A stretch of DNA of 64,000 bases. It comes from an uncultured Alphaproteobacteria bacterium (lineage in GTDB: Bacteria; Pseudomonadota; Alphaproteobacteria; RF32; CAG-239). The stretch spans positions 42,198 through 106,197 of the forward strand of contig CAKQRQ010000006.1 in the NCBI GenBank assembly GCA_934271465.1, read 5' to 3'. Below the pieces are notes generated by a model. The model did not search any database, was not told the DNA's origin, and was given only the letters and a program-made list of their open reading frames with translations. Positions 17,504-25,174 of this stretch are shown in pieces. The position numbers and the translations under genes are program-made. Positions within the stretch are counted from its first letter, which is position 1. Each line of letters begins with the position of its first letter.

Positions 17504-19018
17504 TTATTCCTCAAACCAATGAGCTCTGGCGGCCATAATCACTTTCTCAGCTTCTTTGGTCGAAAGTGTATCTTCACCCAAAATCTCAATCAGTTCGTCT
17601 GTTGCCAAATCGGCCAGATCGTCGATTGTGCGGATATTGTGGTTGGCCAAAGCCAAAAGCATATCTTTGTCCAATCCCTCAATAGCCTGCAATTTCTCAT
17701 CGATACCCAAAGACTTGCTCTTTTCGGCAAATTCTTTATTGCGTTTTTCAACATAATCTTTGGCTCTTGACTGAAGCTCTTTGGCAACGTCCTCATCAAA
17801 TCCCTCAATAGAGGCCAATTCCTCAAGGCTGACCGCGGCAATCTCATCAACATTGGAGAAACCTTCCGCAATCAACAAATGAGCAATCATCTCATCAACG
17901 TCCAAGGCTTCCATAAATCTCTGAGAACGAACCTTGTTCTCGTTAGAGCGGCGTTCCTGTTCCTGCTCTTCGGTCAAAACGTCAATATCGCAGCCCAACA
18001 ATTGAGAAGCCAATTTAACATTCTGCCCGCGGCGGCCAATAGCAATTGAAAACTGCTCTTGCGGAACAACGGCTTCAATTCGGTTGTTTTCCTCATCAAT
18101 AACAACCTTAATGACTTCCGCCGGTGCCAAAGCGCTGACAATATACTGAGCTCTGTCTTCCGAATAAGGAACGATATCAATTTTTTCGCCCTGCAATTCG
18201 TTAACAACCGCCTGAACGCGAATACCGCGCAACCCAACGCAGGCGCCGACCGCATCAACCGTCACATCATCTGTCTTAACGGCCATTTTTGCCTTAGACC
18301 CCGGATCACGGGCAACCGCAACAATTTGAACGATTCCGTCATAAATCTCCGGAACTTCCGACGTAAAGAGTTTGGCCAAAAATTCAGGACAAGTTCTGGA
18401 CAAGAAAATCTGCGGTCCTTTGTTCTCACGGCGAACATCCAAAACATAAGCCCGAATACGATCCCCAACCTTAAATTTCTCTCTGGGAATAATCTCGTCA
18501 CGACGTAAGATAGCCTCTGTTTTGCCGATATCAACCGTAACATTGCCGAATTCAGCGCGTTTAACCGTTCCGTTAATGATTGTGCCGATTTTTTCTCTGT
18601 ATTCTTCAAACTGCTTGTTGCGTTCGGCATCTCTAACCTTTTGAACAATAACCTGTTTGGCTGTCTGAGCCGCAATACGGCCGAAATCAATCGGCGGCAG
18701 CGCATCAATAATAAATTCGCCGACCTTAACATCGGGATTATAAGCCTGTGCCTCGTCCAAAGTCATCTGGGTTGTCTCATTCTCAATAGCGGCCTCGTCG
18801 GCAACAACTTCACGATATCTCGACAACGAAATAGCGCCTGTCTTGCGGTCGATAGAAGCTCTGATATCATGCTCCATACCATATTTTGAACGGGCTGATT
18901 TTTGAATAGCAATTTCCATAGCCTCAAAAACATCTTCTTTATCAATGTTTTTCTCTCTGGCGACCGTATCGGCAACCAAAACGATTTCAGGTCTGGGCAT
19001 ATTTTCTTGTGTCTGCAT
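17504..19018 (-). CDS. nusA: Transcription termination/antitermination factor NusA
   Basis: RNA polymerase-bound factor controlling pausing, termination and rRNA antitermination. The 504 residues show the N-terminal polymerase-binding domain, an S1 domain (IINGTVKRAEFGNVTVDIGKTEAILRR-type), two KH domains (GLRGIRVQAVVNEL, AIGRRGQNVKLASQL) and acidic C-terminal helix-hairpin-helix repeats (LLIAEGFSNVDEIAAVSLEELASIEGFDE, LANHNIRTIDDLADLATDEL). The ATG at 19018 follows AGAGGA. It starts 30 nt after rimP ends. Confidence 0.96.
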   Translation of the reverse strand: MQTQENMPRPEIVLVADTVAREKNIDKEDVFEAMEIAIQKSARSKYGMEHDIRASIDRKTGAISLSRYREVVADEAAIENETTQMTLDEAQAYNPDVKVGEFIIDALPPIDFGRIAAQTAKQVIVQKVRDAERNKQFEEYREKIGTIINGTVKRAEFGNVTVDIGKTEAILRRDEIIPREKFKVGDRIRAYVLDVRRENKGPQIFLSRTCPEFLAKLFTSEVPEIYDGIVQIVAVARDPGSKAKMAVKTDDVTVDAVGACVGLRGIRVQAVVNELQGEKIDIVPYSEDRAQYIVSALAPAEVIKVVIDEENNRIEAVVPQEQFSIAIGRRGQNVKLASQLLGCDIDVLTEEQEQERRSNENKVRSQRFMEALDVDEMIAHLLIAEGFSNVDEIAAVSLEELASIEGFDEDVAKELQSRAKDYVEKRNKEFAEKSKSLGIDEKLQAIEGLDKDMLLALANHNIRTIDDLADLATDELIEILGEDTLSTKEAEKVIMAARAHWFEE

Positions 19019-19048
19019 TTTTTCCTCTAAACGATAGTTAAGTTAAAG

Positions 19049-19549
19049 TTAGTCATTATTTTCTGCGGCTTCGGCAAATTCATTCCAAAGCTCATCTGTT
19101 AAAACCAATTTAGCCTTGGCAACGGCCTCAAAAGGAATATCATATTCTTTGTCGTCCATCGCAAAGCGAATAACATTTTCAGGGCTTATCGAGATAATTT
19201 TTCCCTTAAATCTTTTGCGTCCCTCAACCGGCTCATCTGTCTCAACTTTGGCCTCATATCCGGCAAATCTAGAAAAATGCTCCGGCTTTGTCAACGGGCG
19301 GTCAATCCCCGGCGAACTGACTTCCAGCGAATAATTTCCGTCAATCGGATCTTTCTCATCCAAGATATCCGAAATCGCCCGACTGACTGCGGCGCAGTCA
19401 TCAACAGTCAATTCTTTTCGATTTTGGCGCTCAATCATAATCTGCAAAGTCGGATTCTGAACGCCGATTGTCATCACCCGCACAACCTCAAAACCCATCT
19501 TTTCAATAATCGGGGTAACCAAATCATAAACAGGATGCTGTTTTTGCAT
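19049..19549 (-). CDS. rimP: Ribosome maturation factor RimP
   Basis: Needed for 30S subunit maturation. It has 166 residues. The family pattern is visible: an N-terminal MGFEVVRVMTIGVQNPTLQIMIER strand region, DDCAAVSRAISDILDEKDPI, YSLEVSSPGIDRPL and a C-terminal SH3-like domain. It is the first gene of the rimP-nusA-rnpM-infB operon, an order kept in most bacteria. AGGAG lies 10 nt before the ATG and immediately after the T-run of an upstream hairpin, which could affect operon expression. Confidence 0.94.
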   Translation of the reverse strand: MQKQHPVYDLVTPIIEKMGFEVVRVMTIGVQNPTLQIMIERQNRKELTVDDCAAVSRAISDILDEKDPIDGNYSLEVSSPGIDRPLTKPEHFSRFAGYEAKVETDEPVEGRKRFKGKIISISPENVIRFAMDDKEYDIPFEAVAKAKLVLTDELWNEFAEAAENND

Positions 19550-19569
19550 AGTCTCGATTCTCCTAAATA

Positions 19570-19597
19570 AAAAGCAGAGCTTTTAGGCTCCGCTTCA
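19570..19597 (-). terminator. Terminator-like hairpin between lptG and rimP
   Basis: Stem 19572-19580 pairs with 19587-19595 (AAGCAGAGC with GCTCCGCTT, one A-C mismatch, loop TTTTAG). On the minus strand it is followed by TTTTTATTT, and then at once by the rimP ribosome site AGGAG. It may end lptG transcripts. If the rimP promoter lies upstream, it would instead act as an attenuator. A TTGACA lies on the minus strand near 19620, but no good -10 box was found. Confidence 0.6.
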
Positions 19598-19675
19598 ATC
19601 AACTCACATCTAATATGTCAACAAACATAACAGAAAAAATTTAAAAATCCAGCATTTTTTTCATAATTATCAAAA

Positions 19676-20782
19676 TTAACCCTCTTCCAAATGCAGCAAA
19701 AGCGTCACCCCGACAGACGCCGCAATCAGCGTCGGCGCCAAAACGGCCAACCCAACAGGCAAAGTGCCGCTCAATCCCATGGCATAAACAAGCTGCGTCA
19801 GGAAATAAGCCGAAAACCCCGTAACAATACCGCAGACAATCATAAACATCACGCCGCCGCGGCGGTTATTCGGACGCAGCGAAAAGACTGCCGCCAGCAA
19901 AACCATCGCAACCAAAAACAGCGGCGAAACCATCAAAGACCAAAACCGCATCTGATGTCTGTGCACCGCAAACCCAGACTTGTCATAAAAGCGAATAACT
20001 TCCGGCAGTTTCCAAAACGAAATAGCCTCCGGCTCCACAAAATTATCCTCAATCTTCTGCATATCCAAAACCGTGTTATACCGCAGACTTCCGACCGATT
20101 CGACCGGCTGTCCGGCAACAAAGATTTTAACATCTTTCAGATCAAAATATCCCTCGTTCAGAACCGCGGCAAAAGCCTCCATCCGGCGCAGGGGCTGTGT
20201 TTGTCTGTCCATCTCAATAATACTGACGCCGCGCAAGAGCAAATCCTTATTCTCGTGCCGCAATGACTTGGCCTGCAACACCATAACCTTATCTTCCGCA
20301 ACGGCTTCCCTGATCCACAATCCCTTATCCGAAAAAAGCATAGCAGACGGATCTTTGGTATCCATACGGCGTTCAAGCGTCTCAAACATCTCATACAAAT
20401 TTGCCGCAACCGGATTAACCAGCGCCACATTCACCACGCCGATAACAAACGTTGCCAAACAAACCGGCGTCAAAAAGCCCCAAATAGACACGCCCGCCGA
20501 GCGCATCACAACAAACTCATTCGTTTTACTGAGCTTCCAAAACGTAATCATCGCGGCAATCATCATCACAAACGGAAAAACCTGTTCCGCGGTTTTGGGC
20601 AAACGAGCAACAGCCATCTGAAATGCAAATCCGATTCCAAAATCAGAATGAGCGGAAATACGGCGCAGCCGTTCCACCATCTCAAACAAAAAGATAATGC
20701 CCAAAATGATAAAGAGCACCGCCAAAAAGTTAAAGATAATCTGTCGGGTCAGATAACGCCCCAAAATAGAAGTCGGTTTCAT
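19676..20782 (-). CDS. lptG: LPS export ABC transporter permease LptG
   Basis: Inner-membrane subunit of the LptB2FG complex that extracts lipopolysaccharide. It has 368 residues from the ATG at 20782 (MKPTSILGRYLTRQ); the codon before is TTG. It shows the YjgP/YjgQ layout: N-terminal membrane helices, a large periplasmic beta-jellyroll (about 125-260), and C-terminal helices ending in a run of Ala and Val. The N-terminal LGRYLTRQIIFNFLAVLFIILGI favours LptG over LptF. The usual neighbour lptF is not beside it. The next gene downstream is rimP. Confidence 0.88.
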   Translation of the reverse strand: MKPTSILGRYLTRQIIFNFLAVLFIILGIIFLFEMVERLRRISAHSDFGIGFAFQMAVARLPKTAEQVFPFVMMIAAMITFWKLSKTNEFVVMRSAGVSIWGFLTPVCLATFVIGVVNVALVNPVAANLYEMFETLERRMDTKDPSAMLFSDKGLWIREAVAEDKVMVLQAKSLRHENKDLLLRGVSIIEMDRQTQPLRRMEAFAAVLNEGYFDLKDVKIFVAGQPVESVGSLRYNTVLDMQKIEDNFVEPEAISFWKLPEVIRFYDKSGFAVHRHQMRFWSLMVSPLFLVAMVLLAAVFSLRPNNRRGGVMFMIVCGIVTGFSAYFLTQLVYAMGLSGTLPVGLAVLAPTLIAASVGVTLLLHLEEG

Positions 20783-20869
20783 CAAACATCGTCAATAAAA
20801 TTAAAACTGTCTGTTACCTTAGGCAAAAAAAGCCTTAATTGCAAGCAAAAAACAGTTTTTGCCATATCC

Positions 20870-23197
20870 TTACCCAAACAGCGCGAGAATGCTTTGGGCG
20901 GAATTGGCGGCAAGAGAAAGCGCGTTGGTGGCGAGCTGTTGGCGGGTCTGGAGCGCCAAATAATTCGCAGATTCTTCATCCATATCAGCCAATACTAAAT
21001 TATCCGCGCCGATTTCAAGAACATCAGTCAACGCCTCGGTAAAGTTTTGCCGCGTTTGGATAATCGAATAATTATTCCCCAGTTCCGATGAAAATGTTCT
21101 CAGGTTCGACACCGCCGATTTCAATTCCTGAACCGACTGCAAAAGCCCTTCTCTTTTTGCCCAATCCGCCAGCGTCAGCCCCAATCCTTCCGTGCTGATA
21201 TCTTTTCCCTGCACCGTCAATTTGTTCTTGCGGGTCTCGTTGAACACCACGTCCAATTTTTCGTTTTTGAGCAGGTTGACGCCTTGATATGATGAGTCAT
21301 TGATCAGCTTGTTATATTGCTCCAGAATCTTATTATATTGCGCCTGATAGGTCTCTGTCGCATAGCGCGGAAAAGCCTGTTTTACCCCTTCCACCGTCAC
21401 AACCGGCACATCGGGGTTAACCGTCGTCAAAAACTTAACTTCCGCAAAATTTTCTATCCCCGTGATATCTTCATAATATTTGTCGCGGGTGCACCACCAG
21501 GTCGTTTTTTCTGTGCCGCCGTAGGGATTGTCCGGATCAAAATTCCCCGCCGTATCGTTGGAACTGAACGTCAGATCCTTCAGGTTAATAATCGTCGCAT
21601 CGCGCCCGTCTTCCGAGACGGCCGCGATGACGCCCACAACTTTTTTGCTCCCGTCGTAATCCGCCGCCGAACCCCAGGTTTTATCCTCATACATCACGTC
21701 GCCCACTTTAGGAGCGGCTTGCGCCGCCCCGCCGGCGGGGGCGCCGGCGGAAAGGGATAAAGGGTTAAAGCAATCTTTTAAAAGCTGGGAACAACGCAAG
21801 GCGTTTGGATAGTTATACTTATCATTGTAATCCCGGTTGCCACTACTTCCGTAGATAATCCATGAATTGGTTGAACCAACCTCAGAAGAGGACCAATAAT
21901 AATGACTTCCAAGAGCTTCAGCCTCAACGCCTTTACCCGCCAAAGTGTTCAGCGCCGCGTTAATCAGGTTTTTGCTGTCGCCTTTAGCGCCTGTCGAGCC
22001 ATAGCCATTGGTCATTTGGCTGGTATCCGTGCCGTAAAATTCCATCCACTCGCCAATGGACGGCAAATACCATGTCCCTTGGCCAAAAGCCCCGTCTTTA
22101 TCGCCGACATAAAATTGATTTGCCGCGCTGGCAGCCAGCCCTTTCTCGCCGATTTGGTCAAGAATGGCTTTGGTGTTCGCTTCTCCATTATACAGCCCGT
22201 CCAGACGGGTGGCCGGGTTGCCCGCCGTCGTGGTCTCCACGCCGTTCACAAGCCCGACGATTCCATAACTTTTCTTGGCACCGCTCGCGCTCATCCCGAT
22301 ATCAGATACCGTCACATTGTTGGTATGCGTTACAATTCCGGCCAACACCGTGTCCGACGCACCCGTCAGGTTGATGCTGACCCCCGTGATGGTTGCGGAA
22401 CTGCCGACATATATCGCCTCAAGCTCCTCTGCCGTCTGGCTGGACATATTCACCGTCACATTCTCAATCACGCCGCCGCTGTTATTTAGCCGAATTCCTC
22501 GAGAACATCCCTTATTATCAGTCTGGGTAACCTCCACATTGCGCACGGTCGTGTTTTTGCCGTTGGAATAAATCGAATGCGCCCAAACATTGCCCGTCGC
22601 GCGATTCTCAACCCGCATATTCTCAAACGTTGCCCCGTCGCCATAGGCAAACAGCCCGTCGGTTTTAAGCAAGTGCCCGCCGCCGTTGATCGTGACGTTG
22701 TTGCCATAAAACGAAAATGATGTGTTAAACGTGACATCGTCCGCCAACACGATTTTGGCGTTGTCCGTTTCCAACAGCGCCTTAAATTCCGCTATTGTGG
22801 TGTCTTTGGTCACTTTGGTATAACCCTGCGCGACAAGTTCGTCCACATTGTCCGTCAGGGTCACGCTGCTCGGCACAGAAACCATTTCCGCCTCGGTCAA
22901 AGTTTGCTCCGTCACCGCCGCCAATTGCTCCAACAGACTCAATCCACCCGTGATACCTTCATTAGCCGCTTGGATTGTTTGTATTCCCTGTCCCATGGCA
23001 TCTAATAAGGCGTCTAAGTCCGAGGCTCTGTTTGTTAAAGCTCTTGCTTGATAATAACTTGACGCATTATCTATCGCGGAATTGACTTTCTTTCCCGTTG
23101 AAAGCCTTTCCTGCGTCGTGTTCATTTGTTTAGAGATGTTTTTGAGGCTGTTTAAGTTACTCCGCATGGACGCCGTCAGTGTGATACTCTTTACCAT
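20870..23197 (-). CDS. Flagellin-like protein with inserted beta-helix and DGR variable domain
   Basis: The 775-residue protein has flagellin ends and a large central insertion. Residues 1-105 match the flagellin D0/D1 N-terminus (SMRSNLNSLKNISKQMNTT, ERLSTGKKVNSAIDNAS, LTNRASDLDALLDAM). Residues about 605-775 match the C-terminal D1/D0 (NFTEALTDVLEIGADNLV, LALQTRQQLATNALSLAA). Residues about 140-320 look like a right-handed beta-helix of short NVTI/ENV-type turns. Residues about 360-475 resemble the C-type-lectin/DUF1566-like fold of DGR targets (GTWYLPSIGEW, YYWSSSE, ALRCSQLL) and carry the VR at 435-473. Residues 497-580 form a further domain related to the frameshifted copy at 49 kb. AGAGG precedes the ATG. 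Parts of the gene look distinctly richer in GC than its neighbours. No other flagellar gene is in the window. Whether it enters a working filament is unknown. Confidence 0.9.
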   Translation of the reverse strand: MVKSITLTASMRSNLNSLKNISKQMNTTQERLSTGKKVNSAIDNASSYYQARALTNRASDLDALLDAMGQGIQTIQAANEGITGGLSLLEQLAAVTEQTLTEAEMVSVPSSVTLTDNVDELVAQGYTKVTKDTTIAEFKALLETDNAKIVLADDVTFNTSFSFYGNNVTINGGGHLLKTDGLFAYGDGATFENMRVENRATGNVWAHSIYSNGKNTTVRNVEVTQTDNKGCSRGIRLNNSGGVIENVTVNMSSQTAEELEAIYVGSSATITGVSINLTGASDTVLAGIVTHTNNVTVSDIGMSASGAKKSYGIVGLVNGVETTTAGNPATRLDGLYNGEANTKAILDQIGEKGLAASAANQFYVGDKDGAFGQGTWYLPSIGEWMEFYGTDTSQMTNGYGSTGAKGDSKNLINAALNTLAGKGVEAEALGSHYYWSSSEVGSTNSWIIYGSSGNRDYNDKYNYPNALRCSQLLKDCFNPLSLSAGAPAGGAAQAAPKVGDVMYEDKTWGSAADYDGSKKVVGVIAAVSEDGRDATIINLKDLTFSSNDTAGNFDPDNPYGGTEKTTWWCTRDKYYEDITGIENFAEVKFLTTVNPDVPVVTVEGVKQAFPRYATETYQAQYNKILEQYNKLINDSSYQGVNLLKNEKLDVVFNETRKNKLTVQGKDISTEGLGLTLADWAKREGLLQSVQELKSAVSNLRTFSSELGNNYSIIQTRQNFTEALTDVLEIGADNLVLADMDEESANYLALQTRQQLATNALSLAANSAQSILALFG
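21729..21750. promoter_or_regulatory. GC-rich hairpin after the VR (DGR target-recognition element)
   Basis: A perfect 8-bp inverted repeat, CCGCCGGC (21729-21736) and GCCGGCGG (21743-21750), encloses a 6-nt loop. It lies 29 bp from the VR end on the coding-strand downstream side, within codons 483-490 of the flagellin gene. In the Bordetella phage BPP-1 DGR a hairpin/cruciform just downstream of the VR is needed for efficient retrohoming. The same role here is inferred from position and structure. Confidence 0.65.
21780..21896 (-). repeat. DGR variable repeat (VR) inside the flagellin-like gene
   Basis: These 117 bp, read on the minus strand, match the TR at 23731-23847 over their full length with no gaps. 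I count 11 substitutions, all at positions where the TR has A (about 40 adenines in total); none of the other 77 positions differ. They change residues 440, 441, 443, 449, 456, 457, 459 and 463 and leave one silent change at 447. The last 33 bases (the initiation-of-mutagenic-homology end) are identical. Confidence 0.95.
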
Positions 23198-23215
23198 ATC
23201 ACACCTCTAATTTTA

Positions 23216-23347
23216 TGGTCATGTTCGGGCTTGACCTCTCTTTTGTCATCCTCGTGCCCGAGCGCAAGCGAGGAATAGACACGGGGATCCAGGAAACATT
23301 TGATTCCTTGTTCGACCTGAACCTCCGGGTCAAGCCCGAAGGTGACT
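23216..23347. repeat. Imperfect palindromic intergenic repeat
   Basis: The ends are reverse complements (TTCGGGCTTGACC near 23224 and GGGTCAAGCCCGAA near 23335), with a further CTCGTGCCCGAGCGCAAGCGAG stem-like core inside. A related element sits at 25563-25652, sharing CCGGGTCAAGCCCGAA followed by GTGAC/ATGAC. Its open frame (23191-23379) looks like a by-product of the repeat. It lies just upstream of the flagellin-like start codon, so it may be in its leader. Confidence 0.7.
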
Positions 23348-23528
23348 ATTATGTCTTTTATGTCGCTCAAAAATGCCACGCCTAGAACCTCGTTTTTATA
23401 CCTTAAAAGAAGAGCAAAAGTCTCCTTTTTACTCTCCTTCTAATCTATTATCTTTCCTCTCCGTTTCAATCTGTTTCGAAAAGTTATGCAGAGATTTTTT
23501 AAAAACCCCACAGCCCTAATATTCTTTA

Positions 23529-23556
23529 TTGTTCTTTTTTGTTTTTCTTGTATACT
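23529..23556 (+). promoter_or_regulatory. Candidate sigma70 promoter for the TR-RT transcript
   Basis: TTGTTC at 23529-23534 and TATACT at 23551-23556 are separated by 16 nt, pointing towards the TR and the reverse transcriptase. Transcription would start near 23563 and include the hairpin at 23611-23634 and the TR. This is a motif match only. Confidence 0.4.
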
Positions 23557-23610
23557 CACAATCGGCATTTGAACGGTCGTGTTTGAATGTTATCCAGACA
23601 CAAGCCGGAT

Positions 23611-23634
23611 TTTCGGCAATCACGGTTGCCGAAA
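23611..23634 (+). promoter_or_regulatory. Perfect hairpin upstream of the TR
   Basis: TTTCGGCAA (23611-23619) and TTGCCGAAA (23626-23634) form a 9-bp stem with a 6-nt loop, about 97 bp before the TR. Seven Ts follow six bases after the stem (after GAGAGCA), so it could be a weak terminator. It could also be a structured part of the TR RNA. The sequence cannot decide between these. Confidence 0.45.
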
Positions 23635-23730
23635 GAGAGCATTTTTTTACTAAAAAAGGGTTGCCCACAGCGCCTTTGCTCCGCAGAGACGTCGTTTAGA
23701 TTTTAAGCGGCAACAGCAGAACTTTTTTGT

Positions 23731-23847
23731 TTGGTCCTCTTCTGAGAATGAATCAAACAATTCATGGATAATCAACGGAAGTAGTGGCAACCGGAATAAC
23801 AATAATAAGTATAACAATCCAAACGCCTTGCGTTGTTCCCAGCTTTT
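23731..23847 (+). repeat. DGR template repeat (TR)
   Basis: A 117-bp adenine-rich copy of the VR, outside any gene and 37 bp upstream of the reverse transcriptase start. In the VR frame it would read as an Asn-rich peptide (many AAT and AAC codons) ending in TAA. That codon bias is the design expected when adenine mutagenesis must give varied residues without stops. It begins TTGGTCCTCT and its constant 3' part ends CCCAGCTTTT. The DNA between 23198 and 23730 otherwise holds the repeat, promoter and hairpin described separately. Confidence 0.95.
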
Positions 23848-23884
23848 TTCGTAAAAAATAATTCATGTTTGAGGAATTTATATA

Positions 23885-25174
23885 ATGCAATATGAACTTT
23901 TTGGCGAGAGCGAGCCTTTAATCAGCTTGGAAGATGTTTTTAAGGCTTATTATGAATGCCGTAAAAACAAACGCCGAACCATCAATGCCTTGCATTTTGA
24001 AGTCAATTTTGAACAAGAACTTATCAAACTTTGGCAAGAACTCAATTCTGGAACATACAAAATCGGCCGTTCGATTGCTTTTATTGTCAAAAAACCCGTT
24101 CAGCGGGAAATCTTTGCGGCGGATTTCAGAGACCGGATTGTTCATCATCTGGTCATCGGAAAAATCAACCACCTTTTTGAAAAAGAGTTTATTTTTGACA
24201 GCTACAGCTGCCGCCCAAACAAGGGAACATTGGTCGGCGTCAGGCGTGTATCAGAAATGATGCGCCTGTGTTCAAACAACTGGACAAAGGATTGCTATAT
24301 CCTCAAAATGGATATCAAATCTTTTTTTATGAGTATCAACAAACCAATTCTTTATCAGATGCTTATTCGTTTTTTGGAAGAAAAATATCACGCGCCGGAC
24401 AAGCCGATTATCCTGAGGCTTATCAAACAAATCATTTTTAACAACCCCGAAGACAACTGCCTTATCAAGGGAAACCGTTCTGACTGGAACGGCCTTCCAA
24501 TTTATAAAAGTTTGTTTTGGGTATCCAAATGGTGTGGGCTTCCGATAGGAAATTTAACTTCTCAAATTTTTGCAAATTTCTACCTAAACGGGCTAGATAA
24601 GTTTGTGGCTCAGACTTTAAAAATACCGCATTATGGGCGTTATGTAGACGATTTTGTGCTGATTCATCAGGATAAAAAAGTTTTGCTGGAGGCAAAAGAG
24701 CGGATTTCCGATTTCTTGGAGCAAAAATTTAAACTTCGGCTTCACCCGCAAAAAATATATCTTCAGCATTGCGTCAAAGGCGTTAGGTTTATCGGTGCTG
24801 TTATCAAGCCTTATCGGATTTATGTTGGCAACCGCAGCAAAGGCGCGCTTTACAACAAGCTGTTCGGAATTGTGTCAAAGATGTCTCAAAGTCTTGAAAG
24901 CACCCTCTGCGAGCTTAAGCATTTTGTATGCTGTATGAATTCTTATTTTGGAATGTTAAAGCATTATCAGACCTATCGACTGCGCTGCCATATTTTACGA
25001 GAACTGGATAAAACGTTTTTGAGTGAAGCTTTGGCGCCGGAATACAATGCGCAAAAAATCTCGCTTTTGAAATATTTTCAACCCTCTTTTTTAAAACAAC
25101 GGCAAATCAGAAATCAGCGAAATTATCGCCGCCGCTACTTAAATATGCAAAGGGAAAAGGGCTATGCTGTATAA
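23885..25174 (+). CDS. DGR reverse transcriptase
   Basis: Copies the TR RNA into adenine-mutagenised cDNA. The 429 residues show RT motifs in order: FRDRIVHH at 81-88, the catalytic KMDIKSFF (Asp143), GLPIGNLTSQIFANFYLN around 218-235 (the SQ in this position is characteristic of DGR enzymes), and YVDD at 253-256 with Asp255 and Asp256. A group II intron maturase domain, protease or RNase H is not seen. The C-terminus is basic (RQIRNQRNYRRRY). GAGGAATTTATA precedes the ATG. It lies 37 bp after the TR and overlaps the Avd-like gene by 11 nt. Retron and intron alternatives are ruled out by the TR/VR pair. Confidence 0.94.
   Translation: MQYELFGESEPLISLEDVFKAYYECRKNKRRTINALHFEVNFEQELIKLWQELNSGTYKIGRSIAFIVKKPVQREIFAADFRDRIVHHLVIGKINHLFEKEFIFDSYSCRPNKGTLVGVRRVSEMMRLCSNNWTKDCYILKMDIKSFFMSINKPILYQMLIRFLEEKYHAPDKPIILRLIKQIIFNNPEDNCLIKGNRSDWNGLPIYKSLFWVSKWCGLPIGNLTSQIFANFYLNGLDKFVAQTLKIPHYGRYVDDFVLIHQDKKVLLEAKERISDFLEQKFKLRLHPQKIYLQHCVKGVRFIGAVIKPYRIYVGNRSKGALYNKLFGIVSKMSQSLESTLCELKHFVCCMNSYFGMLKHYQTYRLRCHILRELDKTFLSEALAPEYNAQKISLLKYFQPSFLKQRQIRNQRNYRRRYLNMQREKGYAV

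Noticed and set aside
21902..22489. 195-codon open frame opposite the flagellin-like gene
   Set aside because: Shadow in a GC-rich coding region.
23191..23379. 62-codon open frame upstream of the flagellin-like gene
   Set aside because: It consists of the translated palindromic repeat and overlaps the true start region; GTG start without a ribosome site.
23885..25174. Reading the RT as a retron or group II intron protein
   Set aside because: No maturase or endonuclease domain and no intron ribozyme seen; the TR/VR pair with adenine-only differences fits a DGR.
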